A DNA stretch of 64,000 bases from assembly GCF_030848805.1 (NCBI RefSeq), contig NC_092365.1, positions 20,665,395 to 20,729,394 on the forward strand. Reading direction: 5' to 3'. Position 1 is the stretch's first letter. The number at the start of each line of letters is the position of its first letter. This document shows positions 1 through 12,271 of the stretch, in pieces. A program made the translations under genes and the position numbers. The DNA is from Temnothorax longispinosus. Lineage: Eukaryota > Arthropoda > Insecta > Hymenoptera > Formicidae. The notes under the pieces were generated by a model. It was given only the letters and a program-made list of their open reading frames with translations, did no database searches and was not told the DNA's origin.

Positions 1-319
1 ACCTTTGATAGTTACTGCTTTTATTCAGATATCTTTTTACATTTGTGACAATCGTCAAATATGAACGGATGAAATAATTTACAAAACAATTTGAAAATTC
101 GAAATAAATTTCTGATATAAAAATTGTTATCCATTATATACTTCTCGCCTTGTAGACATAAATCAATCATTTGGCGTAAGATATCTTTCTCTCAATGAAG
201 AAATACGTGGAATACGGACCTTAAGGGATGTCATAATTTTGCGAAAAGTTGAACGAAAAAAAAAAAATTATAACGCGATAACAATAGATACGAGATAATA
301 GTAGACATGTTCTATGCAG
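1..319. other. Presumed upstream intron of gene 1 (window edge)
   Basis: AT-rich DNA with no convincing ORF. It ends in an AG at 318-319 (context ttctatgcag) that I use as the acceptor of the first visible exon of gene 1. In the exon's frame an upstream stop (TAG at 285-287) is met and no ATG lies between it and the exon, so the start codon must be further upstream, outside the window. Confidence 0.5.
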
Positions 320-3300
320 TTGGCCAGGACTGCCGGTCGCGCTACCGTCACCAGCCTCACCATCCGCGGTAATCGTCTCGCCGGAAACGCTGTCTAGACA
401 CAGCAGCAGCTCACCTTCTCGCGTTCACCGGCCACCCCAGTTTGCGTTGGCCCTACCATGCTCCTCACAGCCGATTCCGGCGGTCTGCTATCCGGCGCCG
501 ACCTTCCTCGAGGTCACCGACGAGCGGAAGTGGAAGAACCTTGGATGGTGAGTAGCGAATCAAACGTTTCACCATCGCATCGAGGTCGATGTACCGTCAC
601 CCGATCAATTCGGGCCTTCTCCTAACATTGTACGCCTAATCGAAACTAATTTCTAGCATTACACGCAATTATTAATCTTCTTTTAACCGTTTTCATATTC
701 ATAGAATATCATTATTTATACACAACAAAAGAGTGCGTGTAATAATTTCATGTAATAACCGCATCCGCGTGTATAATAATCTCGTTTGCAGCTGCGCCAA
801 CGCGAGGTGCCATAAATATTAATTGAATTATTAAACCCAGAAATTTATAGTTTATTAATTATGTGTAGAAATTTATGGTGTTATTCACGCTTTGCGAAAT
901 CATACATATTAGCAAATAATATCATAAATTTCTGCACATAATTAATAAATAGAATTTTAAAACTGCAAATGCAACGTTATTTATTCATAGAATTATTAAT
1001 TCGACGAGATGACTACTATTGATACGTTCTGCATAATAAAATAAATTTTTCTTAATCTTTTCTCATAGCTCGAATTTGTTCTTCTGCCGTGCGTTTTGTC
1101 AAAATTTGCGACTTCAATTCGCTTTCGTCCTCTGATACACGCGAAGGGGGAATGCCGGTCGCCACGGAAATTTCACGTGATCCTCCAGGTTATCCTGACC
1201 GACGTCTGCATCGCAATTACCGGCACTTTATGAATCAAACACACGCGTACAGGCGACCACGCGATTACTCGTAATTGAGCCAATTCTTACGGGGGTGGAT
1301 GTATTTGCGGCCAATGGTACCTCCGCTTGTAATGTTACACGATGATGGGCATCGAGCTAACGATCCATCATTCGCGCGCGGCTGCCCTCAATCTCTCGTT
1401 TTCAATGATTCCTTCGAGAAAAGATGTTTTTTTAATCTGGGTCAGGGCCGAAAAAAGGAGCCTTTATATCTACGTGCAGATTTTGCGCCAGAAAAAAATC
1501 GTACATCGCGACTCTTTTAATTCTCAATCAAAACGAATAAAAGTAACTTGTTGCGACAATAAATGAGATACGTCGGGATTTATATGTATAAAGGGAATTA
1601 TATTAGTCCATTCGACGCGGTTCGCTGATTTCAATCTCCGTTCGCCCGATAAAGGCCGGCGGTGGGTTTATAGACGGATTTATAAAATTCCTCGTCGGTG
1701 CATTTCGAATGGAGATCCGTTTGATAGCTGGCAAGTAGTATAACTGAAGAGGAACGCGCGCGCGGTGATTCCTCAAAGTATACGGCCGGAGATGGATCTA
1801 TTTCCTCGAGCAAGGATTTAATCCGCGCGCGACGTGGATCCGCGCGTTTCGTTCAGCTTCAATTTCCGTTTCTGCTGCAGCGACGCCCTGGCGACCACTT
1901 TGAGCGCGCTGTACGGGAAACTTCTGGTTGTGATGGGGATCGCCTTTCCCATGGCGGAAGTAATATCCACGTACATACCGCCGTCTTTCTACGAGGCATT
2001 CTATCTCTACCTCTACTTCGGCAGCATGATCTTCCTCGTGTACATGTACGCCATGCTGTTCAGCGATAACAAGACGAAACCAAGTGAGTCCAAAGACATC
2101 ACGTAAAAAATTCACTCGAGGCCCTTGTCCCTACCTGCCGCGATAAATATTTCCGACTCGTAGGAAATATCGATTCGGCTTTTACGAGCGAGCGTGCTCC
2201 GTAGAGTTCCACGCGCGTGGAAGTAGATAAAGCTCGCCGTGGTCAGACTGCCGCTTTGGCAATCGCAGCCTTACATACCGATCAATCTACATTCACGCGC
2301 ATGGTGACGCAACATTATGTATATATATCATTATGATGACCTCGCTTCGCTTCTCTCGTCAAAATTCCTCTCTCGGCCGACAGCGATCGCCGAAACGAGA
2401 GCGATCGCCGAAGGCGGTACACCAATTTCGAACGTAATGACGGCGTTCGTTGCCGCGTAATAACTGACCGCAATTAACCGGTTCTCTCCATAAATCGTAA
2501 ATTCGCGAAGCAGAAAAGCAGAAGGACGTGTGCGATCTGGACTCGTCGAGATCGTCGAGCGGCGCCGGCGGCGACAGCGACGCGCCTGAGACCGGATACC
2601 CGCACGTGAATCCGGTACGTCCGGTCCAGCACTACGGTAGCTTCTATCTGCGAATGGGCGCCGTCGCGTTCGGCATCGGCTCGATGATCTATTCCGGATT
2701 GGAATTTGGCCAGTACTTCGAGTTGGAACAGAACACGAAATGTCACAACATCATGCTGGCGCTCACGCCTGCCACGAGAATGGCCTTCATCTTCATCCAA
2801 ATGTACTTCATATTTCTGAACAATGAGGTGAGTGGGCGCTGAATGTGAATGACATCTGCACGAGCCGTGTTCTCACGACTCGCGACCTTTCTCTTGATGA
2901 CAAACTCTTTGATCGATTTCAAAGTTAACTTTTCTCAGCGAGAATATCGAGGGTCACTGTTTCTCACTTTTCAACTTTTCAATCTTTAACATTACATTGT
3001 ATCTTTATACGACTAAATTTTGAATTAAAATCGTATTAAAGGAAAACTCATTTAAAAGTAAATAAAAAAAATATTATATAACAACCACAAAATTAATATA
3101 ACAACAAAGTTTATAAGATTATATGTATAAAAAGTTATACTATGCATTCTTGAGAATCGCTGCACATGTTATATATTGAAAAACTCCGATGATGTATACT
3201 GTAACTCGATAGGAAATTCACTGACGGAAGTACCGAGCTAACACAGGCTCGCCGGTTACGGGGTTAATGAAACAGAAGGGTGAACAACCCTGAGAACAAC

Positions 3301-5152
3301 AGTAGAACGTGACTATCCGAACGCTCTAGTGCCCTATCGATATCATATACTATACTTTCTATTTCTATTAATGTCATTCTCACCAACTTAAACTCTTATC
3401 GCTTCATATGACGTTTAAAAGCATTAATACGATAAATTTCTATTTAAAAAAATTGCGGATGAAAAGGATATGTTCTTAAAGGTAACTTGTTTCTTTCCTC
3501 TGTTATTAGAATCAACCATATTATGTATATATACAACAATTAACACCAGAAATAAATATATTTAATTAAAAAATACGTTGATGTAAATAGAGTGATTAAG
3601 ATTATATATTTTTGAGAGCAAAATTATTTTTACTATCAATCTTACATTAGATTGCCTCATATTCTAGCAAATGAAGGTTCATCGTCATCGCGTCGTTGCG
3701 CGTTTCGGACTAATGCATATGATCGGCACGAATCTGTCAGTTTGGCTGAACGTTCTCGTGCAAGAAACGAAACACGAGATCCTCACGTTCTACAATCCGG
3801 AGAACAACTCCCTTAGAATCTCCCACAGACTAGGTAAACATGATCTTCCATTAAACACGATCTCTTCCATTACAATTCTACGGAACTGTCTGACTTTCGA
3901 ACTTTTCAGGCTCGAAAGGAGGCCTTCATCTCGGTGGTCATATCCATTCTCATCACGGAGAACACGTGCGACTACCGCGCGGTCTCAAAGGACCCCATCA
4001 CATGTTCGAATGCAGAAGGACGAATATAATGGGATCGTTGGTGCAAGACGCCAGTCCCTTCCTCTTTCCGTGCACGATAGAGTATAGCTTAATTTGCGCG
4101 GCCATTTTATATGTAATGTGGAAAAACATATCGAAAGTCGGATTCACGCAGCCTGCAACGCCGCCGCGTCACCACGCACACGCCTACAGGTATATAATGA
4201 CAATACATTCGCCTATATATACGCTATAGTAATAATACTCTTACGGCTGTGGGAACAATACATGCTACAGAAGCACGTAAATGACGTAAATCCCAGTTTA
4301 CGAACAAATTCCGCTGACGCACAGAGCTTATCAGAGAGTCGATCGCGAATAATATCCTACGTAAAGCAACGCTACAATAAAATGCCACTAGAACCTACGT
4401 CATTTAATTCACGAACTTCAAATGACGAGCTTTTAATTATCCGCAGGAAATCGCCTCACCATTACAGCGTGGACTGCGCCCGCGCGCACAAGGGCCTCTT
4501 CGTGGGCATTCTGATTCTAGTGCTGACCATAATCTCCCTCATCCTCTTCTTCGTCCTCATCTCGCGGCCCGAGCTGGTCGGTCTCGCCGTGACCGAGGTA
4601 AACATCTGCGAGCTGACGCTCTACGGGATGTCGACCCTGGCGACGCTGATCGGCATGTTCCAGATGCGCAAGCTGCGCTATGACGGCAGCAGAAATCTGG
4701 AGCTCGACAACATCCTCCTGGTGGCCGCACAGACCGGCATGTTCATCTACTCTACGTTCACTATCATCGGCGGTCACTTCACTCTGCAGAAGCACACGGT
4801 CCTCGTGCTGGTCACCGCTCTGGCCAGCGTCGTCCAGACCACCTGTCAGACCATCTTCATTCTGGACGCGTCGAGGCGCACGGTCGCCACCGCCGAACAG
4901 ATACGCCGGAAGCCGGGCAGGGAGATCGTTACGTTCCTGCTGGTGACGAATCTGGCTATGTGGGCGATCAACACGCTGGAGAAGTCACGGGCGGAATCGC
5001 ATCCGGTGCAGCTGCATTTTTACGGCCTGTGGGCGTGGACGATCATCACCCACGTCTCCATGCCGCTGGCGATCTTCTACAGGTTCCACAGCACCGTGTG
5101 CCTGTGCGAGGTGTGGAAGCGGGCCTACAAGGTGAAACCGACCTACATGTGA
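320..5152 (+). CDS. Otopetrin-like proton channel, gene 1 (5' partial)
   Basis: Otopetrins are multipass plasma-membrane channels that conduct protons inward when the outside is acid; in insects members serve acid taste. I read six exons: <320-547, 1881-2083, 2514-2827, 3668-3833, 3910-4189, 4447-5152. All junctions are GT-AG and the frame stays open to TGA at 5150-5152, giving 631 visible residues. The N-terminal 75 residues are Ser/Pro-rich. TM1 is about 83-101, TM2 111-135, TM3 192-213, TM4 222-246 and TM5 262-282. TM6 follows the family block CRRTNIMGS. TM7-12 lie in the last exon, which ends with the FYRFHS region and a short tail. The loop between TM5 and TM6, extracellular in the family topology, has eight His at about 310-334. 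Gene 2 is clearly paralogous through TM3-TM12. No ATG is visible in the first exon, and its acceptor is weak (327 is an alternative). The family call is firm; the first exon is the least certain part. Confidence 0.9.
841..957. repeat. Foldback inverted repeat in gene 1 intron
   Basis: The arm at 841-885 and the arm at 915-957 are nearly complementary when reversed. Both contain ttattaattatgtg followed one base later by agaaatttatg. The spacer is about 29 bp. It lies in the first visible intron of gene 1 (548-1880). It reads as a small MITE-like or foldback element; I see no coding potential and no clear target duplication. Confidence 0.6.
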
Positions 5153-5490
5153 CGCAAGGGGTCCCGTGAGGTCATATGGAAGACCGGTGGATTCCCACAG
5201 CGTCCTAAGAGTCAACTGTCGCGGCTTGATGCCATTGCGGAGAATGATCCGGCGTATTTCATGTGATCGAGAAAAATGTCGAATTGCGAAATTCGTTTTG
5301 AAGGGGAAGAATTCGTCGGGCGACGCGTTAAGAAGTAGACATCGATATCTTTAGACGGATAGAACTTTTCTAGGCGTCCGAACATGATTGAAGCATTAAA
5401 TACGTACACGACAGTTCATACGCACGTAATTTGTATCGATTTCAGGGTATATTTCGGAAAGCTAACGGTATATATATAATAATAAATGGA
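5153..5490 (+). other. 3' UTR of gene 1 with poly(A) signal
   Basis: After the TGA at 5150-5152 there is about 330 bp without a conserved ORF. A canonical AATAAA occurs at 5481-5486, and an ATTAAA lies near 5395. Either could direct polyadenylation. The short ORFs on both strands here overlap each other and resemble nothing I know. Confidence 0.45.
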
Positions 5491-8400
5491 TTCGGGGTCT
5501 CGATATTACATACGTAATTTGATCGCAATTAGAGAAGAAGACGTCGCGGCAGAAAGATACTCATAAAGGCTAATTGTCCCATAAACAGTAGGTTACTTCG
5601 TCATTTATCGACGGTCAGTGTTCTAGTTAGTCCTGTATAAATTCATTTTGTCGATATAAATGTTGGCGACTCCATAAGAATTTACACAATATCGTCAATG
5701 ATATTATTGTGTAATTCTTGTAATTCTAATATCACTTTCTAAAACGGATCACCGTCTCGCCGAAAAATACATAACTCGCGTCAAAAGAACAATTTTAGCA
5801 AATTCCAGCAGAAATGCGTATTGAGAGCGTATTGCTGATAAGCCGATTTATCGAAGCATATTATACACAATCTCCTTGATCCCTAGAACACTTTTTAGAG
5901 ATTTCGACGTAAATAATAATACTCTTATCCGCCATTGATATCTGTAAATAGCCTCTGATGACTTCACCGCGCCTGTAAAACCGACACGAAGAGGGAGGAT
6001 TTGCAAACCACACGAATCAACTTAGCAGAATCGCAGTATTCGTGCGATGAAGGCACATTACGTGTGCATTGATGTCTATCACTTGCTATCACAGCCCTAA
6101 GCGATAATTCTACGGAGTAAAAATAACAGAACGAAAGTCACTGTACGAGAGAAGTGAATTTCATTCGATAAAGAAGGAAAGTTCCATCGCGATAGCAGCA
6201 AATAAACGTTTCCACTGTTATCTCGTATCGATTCCGGCAATACCGTGCGCAATCGATAGGAGATAAGAAAAGCATTTATCTGCTACATGAAAGAATATAC
6301 CTATTGGGAAGTGAAACAATAAATTGTACTTCTCATCTGACTGGTTAGATCTGCAAATCTCCTCGAAATGGAATTCACTGATATAAATGTTGAGTCAATA
6401 CCTATTATATGTATACATTCTAAATTTTTCTCTTGTAGATATTTAAACGAAGACGTCCTCAATTCAATCGACCAAAAAGAAACAATCGAATACAAAGTTA
6501 CGGAGAAACATAATTGATTATTATTTTTATTATACATATTCGAATTAACGCTCGCGTTCAGATATCCAAACACATAATTCTGTAGACGACAAAATGTCCA
6601 TTTGTTAGAAGTAGGGGCTAGATTTTTCTTAGAATCAATCAGGTCGAAACGTTCGGCATAGGATTTCGATCAACACGGGAACAATGAATCTTCTTCGTTC
6701 GATAAACCTTTGTATATCCATTCCGATTGACGAGCGAGGGTTCGAGAGGAGTCGAATTCCCTCTCTCGAAAGACTGAAATGAATGTCAGGAGAATGATGG
6801 TCAGGGCACTAAAACAATAAGCATAAATTCTGATCCACTTTATGAACTGATCGAACCGAGTCCCCTAGCTGTGTATAATCTGAATGTTTGGTGCTCGTAA
6901 TTCAAGGCACTTGGACACTCTCACGGATATCCGTCTTCCACGTAGTACAAACTGCAGCTTAAACAACAATTGTTGCGTATATGCAGATGAATCGACATTT
7001 AAAATAACGACGGGGAAAGTAGATTACGAGTATGTTTAATAGCGCAAGCAATAAAATCTTGGTAGATTATTATTTGTAAATTTTCGTGAACGTGGATTTC
7101 GTAAACAAAATTATTGCCCATTATTACGTGAAACAATTACATAGATTTTAAATGTAATTGAATAAATCTCGCAGGAATTAGAAATATTTAAATATACTGA
7201 TAAAAGAACCAACTAACTGAAAAGAATCTATTTCTTTCGGTTTTCTATTTAACAAACTCGAAATCAATTCGCACGATCCGCGAACTTCATATTTTCGAGC
7301 GCCTTGCACGATGTCCATGTATAATTCAATAAAGAAAGAACCATATAGATATTAACTATTCTAAAAAGAATTTAAATCGCAGAATTTTAGTCCTTTTATA
7401 TCTAAAAAGATGTACGCACAAGAAGATTTATAAATATAATTTTAGATATATTATTGTAGAAATTGAGTCGTATTATAGAAAGAAAAATAATTAGTACCGC
7501 TGTTACGATCGTGACTTATAATACACGAACATTTTATTGTCGTCGTTGAATTTGTATTATCAAGAGAAATTAATTTTGCGTCCGGCTCTCACAGAAAACT
7601 CAGTGATCAGGATCAAATCGATGCACGAGTGTCCACCGTGGACTCGCGTAATTTTCAAAAGTAGAACGATATAGAGATGAAAAAAGTGAAGACGTTCGAA
7701 GTAAGGAGTGCAGTACAATGGCTGATCATATCATTAAGCCTTAAAATCCGTCAAGAAGAGTGCTGTCCGAGCTGATAGGAGATAAAGGGGATCAAGATCG
7801 ATCGCGATCGACACGCGATCTCGAAACTAGAGGCGACCTACTCGAGTTTCTTTCATGCTCAACTCACATATATGTGATGATGAGAAGATCACAGAAGCAA
7901 GTGAGAATGAGGGAATGAACAAATTGACGTGTGGTCGCGTACGGGTGAATGCGGGTATGCGTGAGCGCGTGTATGTATGCGTATATGTGCGTGTATGTGC
8001 GTGCGTGTGTTGCGAGTGCGTGCTTATACATGAAATAAAAGAAAAGACAGAGAGAACGGGGAAGAAGTCGAGATTTAATGGAAATGTAGGCGTTCATGAA
8101 TAATACGTGTTTCGTGCTAGAAGCTTCGATATCGATTATCGCCGTTGCGAATTCATAGTTATCCGGTCGGTGCAGTCGATCTTTTGTAAGATATAGTTTC
8201 TCTAAGACGGCTGTAAATAAATGGTGGAGAATATACAATAAAAGCGAATTCTCTCGGTGTTTAGCGCTAGTTGTGTCGACATGTTTCTTCCTATACACAC
8301 ATATATATACATATACATATATACATATATGTGTACATATATATGCATATATGTACATATATACATAACGCATATTTATATATACAAGATATAAATATAT

Positions 8401-11400
8401 TTATTATTACGTTGTTCTATTATATAATATTTATTATAATCTGACATAGGATTTACGCGCGACATGTTACGTTTATTGAGAGTCCCGAGGATTCGTGCCG
8501 AGATCCCATGTTCATTCTTTCCTTCACTTCTTCTCTCTCTCTCTCGCCTACAACTTCGTCCTAAATAGAGCAGTCAGAATACCAAATCGCAATAAGAAGC
8601 GATACGAAAAATATCCAAGCAGATATCCAAGCAACAAGACTTCAGAAGTAAATATTAATATAATGATTTAGATTCAGTCGTTACAGCCTAAGTATTTATA
8701 ATATTTATATAATGACCGCTCTATATCTTTACTTCAAATATTGCAAGAGAAAGCCTTTTGCAGTAGACTCGTCCTTTTCTGGGATAGACTTCTCTCATGC
8801 ACATTGTTGACGCGTTTACGATCTCGGCATGAATCCTCCCGTAAAAAGATAAAATCAGGGCGAAATCACGAAGGACGCAATTCGCAATTTTGCGAGTGAT
8901 ATAAGAGGAGAGAGAAAACACGAGAGGAAGCTCTCTTTGCTATATCACGTCTCTGAACTGTACTTTTTCTATGTCCGCATAATCTAGTTCCTACGCAATG
9001 TTTGTACTCTTTATACCCTTTGTACTATTTGTACCTTACGAATTGCAATACACTCGTCCGCAATAACGAAACGTTTCTCTTTATTTATCACCAATCGCAA
9101 TCACTTTTTCACCAATGAAATCGCGATATCAATCGTCATGAAGTTAGAAAGTACAGATAATGTTCAATTGACAAACCGCATTTCTATTACGTTTATTTCA
9201 CGACGGAAATAAAATAAGGTTTTAAATGTAGGCAATTCGAGATATTTAAAATCAGACTTTCTACGTAATGATTTGCTTCGTGCTACGATTGGCAGTCATT
9301 AACAATGCGACGACGACGAGAGAATAATTCAAATTGTAGAGAATCGTGTGGCCGAGCTGACCTAAATACCCGCGATTCCGGAGTCAATTCCGCGAACGCA
9401 TTCGTGATCTCTCAATGTTGAGGTAAGGCCTTTCTCGGATCCAAGGTCGCCCGATGACCGACCCTCAAACTGAATCTAATGGAAATGAAGTTGAACCGCA
9501 TCGCGATTCAACTTTCTCTTCGTGGCGCCAATCCATCTCACGCAAATTGAATCTCTAGGAACGTATCAATTTATACGATAAACCACACGACTAAATTACG
9601 ATTGTATATAGCGTAACTGTAGCTTTATTGTAATTAATATATGTATAATTGTGTTATATGATGCCACTATCTATAACTCCAGTATAACTTACCTCTAATT
9701 CTGCTATTTAACATATAGATGTAATTTATAACGTTAAATAATTCTAATGTTGGAAATGCGTTAGAAACATATTTAAATGGAGTATAGGCTTTTGTGCAGT
9801 ACTCTCACGTGCACTTGCATCCTTAATTAATTTACAGACACTATTAAGCATTACTTTCGAAATTAATATTAATGAACTGTCAGTATTAATTGCAGTAATA
9901 ATATTAATGCACTGTCTGGAACAAATATTGGGAGCAATATTAATATATTATGCTGCATATTGAATGCTGTTGAACTAGTTGAATTAATTTTACGTTTTAA
10001 TATTTGAAAATGTACACGCGAGGATGGTAACTGTTCCATATTGAATATGTCGTTGACGTAGAAACGCTCCCCTGAGTACTCTTAAGACGTAATTAGCTAA
10101 ATTGATATATGGAGTATGAGCTCTTAATTACACTATCAAGTAAACTCGATCGACTAAAATGCCTCACATAATTCGCGCGAGTACAAAAATTGCTTAACGA
10201 TTGTTGTTTCGTTAACTTTTAATGATTATAGCCAATACTAAAAATGTTTTTGAATACTCGGTATCTCATCGTCTTTATAAAGACCTTTAAATATATTCTC
10301 GTTGCTCCCTTAGTTTCAAAAATGTATTAAATTACTAGTAATAATAATTCTCTGAACTCAATGTTGTTGCTTTAATTTTAGATTGCGTCTGCCTACACAA
10401 TTACTTGTACAATCCGAATACTTTATATAATTGTATAATTTATAGTATATATATATATATACTTTGTACAATATTACTTGTACAATTTTTCGAGACTTGA
10501 AAATACGATGCAAACATTATTTTTGCAACCGAGATCTCTCGTTGACTTCGTAGATTCTCCATACGAGAGCTGCGGCAAGAGCGTGAAATCGAATCCGCGA
10601 GAACGCGAACGGGATGTACATGCGGACGTGTCTGTGTTTTTATCGTGGCGCGTGAGAGGATCGTTGCATAAGAGAGCGTGCGAACGATACGACCCTTGTG
10701 CGGTCGATTTAATGCCCATAATGTTTAGCGGTTGCAGGTTGTAGGTAGTATACTGCTGTCCCGCGTGGGTGTGTTCCCGGTTTTCGTAGGCGTCGTCCGC
10801 GATCCGTCGATCGGCTCCTGCCCGGAAAATGCATAAAGCGGGAACGCGACCGTTCTTACGGGAGCGCGAAGATGTCTAGATGCTTCTAATAATACATAGA
10901 AGCGTGTCAGCACTTGTTGCACACATATTTATTATTTAGCTAATGCGTAGTAATTAGTAAAAGAAATCGCGCAGTTAGAAATGGATTAATAAGATAGTGA
11001 TAAGCTAGAGAGGCGTATCGCGATTGCAGTGTATTTCCATATTCTCTATTAATAATTGTTTTCTATGTGCCGCAGCTAAACGGTTAATGTCTCATAAACA
11101 GGGAATAACCGATAAAACTGGATTACGACGATCATGAACGGTGGACTTTAATTATGATGCTTCGTAACAATAAAAATAGCCTGCCAGTCGATTCTACGAG
11201 GTAGATGCCGCGTAAAAAGTTTACCCTACTTTCGCTTGCAAATTAACCTCGTTATAACATCACCACGATCCTCCTCGATCGGGGCGGCTGCAAAGTAAAA
11301 GATAAATAAGCGGCACGCGAATATTCATGTTTCGTGAAAAACCAAGAACCAAAAGACAAAGAAATAAGTATTCGCTGTTATGCTGCTGTAAAGCATCGTT

Positions 11401-11764
11401 TTCCATCCAGCTCGGTGGATGATCGTTCGTGGGGGAAGTACCCGGTAATTACGGACTAAATCCACCCCTCGTCGGTGTTGCCGCCGGGTTCCGGGCACTC
11501 GAAAGAGGGTGCATTTTAGTCAAACCCCGCGATACAATCCCGTATCCAACGTTACATGGAGCCGTTTAAGTCGTAATGTATAAAATCAATAGACGCGCCG
11601 GACTGCTTCCAAATTGGCTTGGGTTCGTCAACGGCCATAACGGAAAATACCAAAAAGTTTGGACAGAAAAGCAATAACATCAAACACGTTTTCCTATAAT
11701 TAATTATATCCCATAATGTCTTATTATTACGTGCTATTTATACGCGAAGAAACTTTGTTGTTTG
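5491..11764. other. Intergenic, AT-rich, no gene seen
   Basis: About 6 kb of AT-rich spacer. It contains a TG-rich low-complexity tract (about 7950-8020), a TA/CA microsatellite (about 8290-8390), a short TC run (about 8529-8545) and a TA run near 10443-10460. A moderately GC-rich stretch lies at about 10560-10900. ORFs on either strand are short, lack recognisable motifs and mostly span the simple repeats. Confidence 0.6.
8290..8390. repeat. TA/CA microsatellite
   Basis: An imperfect alternating pyrimidine-purine tract made of acat, atat and gtac units. The minus-strand ORF crossing it is only low-complexity Tyr/Ile/Cys text. Confidence 0.85.
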
Positions 11765-12271
11765 ATTAATTTGAACGTTAGAATAATGCAGGCCAGATAT
11801 AATAAAAGATATAAAGAATTGTATGTGAGATTGGATGGACCTAGGTATTTGAAGAGAGAAAATCTAGAAAAGTTAAATATGGGAGATAATGTAAGAGCGT
11901 TAATAAGAACGAGATGTGAGGTAATATGGAGGAAGGTAATAAGTATTGGTTAGAAGAAGAGGAAACATTGTGTGTATTCTGCGGACAAAAGAGATAATAT
12001 TAGTCATTATATAGAGGATTGTGAACATACTAAAGATTTGGTTTATAGAGTTAAGGAGAAACGAAAAGGAAATATAATAGGATAGGTTACGTAAAGACGA
12101 ATTAGGGCAAAAGGAGAGGTGTTAAAAAAACTGTGGAAGGAGAAAGAAGTTAGAATAAGGAAAAAAAGATAGAAATTAGTACTAGGATTATTATTATTAT
12201 TGTAAACCAAGTCCACTTGTTGGCATAAGCTGAAGTAATAAGGATATTGATTAATTAATTAATTTGAACGT
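11765..12271 (+). mobile_element. 5'-truncated non-LTR retrotransposon (LINE) with target-site duplications
   Basis: A 14-bp direct repeat, attaatttgaacgt, occurs at 11765-11778 and again at 12258-12271 and brackets an insert of about 480 bp. The insert reads like the C-terminal end of an insect LINE reverse-transcriptase ORF. A GPRYL-type stretch is followed, after frameshifts, by a Trp/Glu-rich stretch and a Cys-x2-Cys ... His-x4-Cys zinc-knuckle-like motif (about 11970-12030). The frame is broken near 11920 and again near 11993, so this copy is dead. Downstream come a short untranslated tail, an attatt simple repeat (about 12187-12202) and a ttaatt tail, as usual at LINE 3' ends. The clade is not resolved here. 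Confidence 0.75.

Noticed and set aside
7864..8373. 169-codon minus-strand ORF
   Set aside because: Produced by the TG and TA/CA microsatellites.
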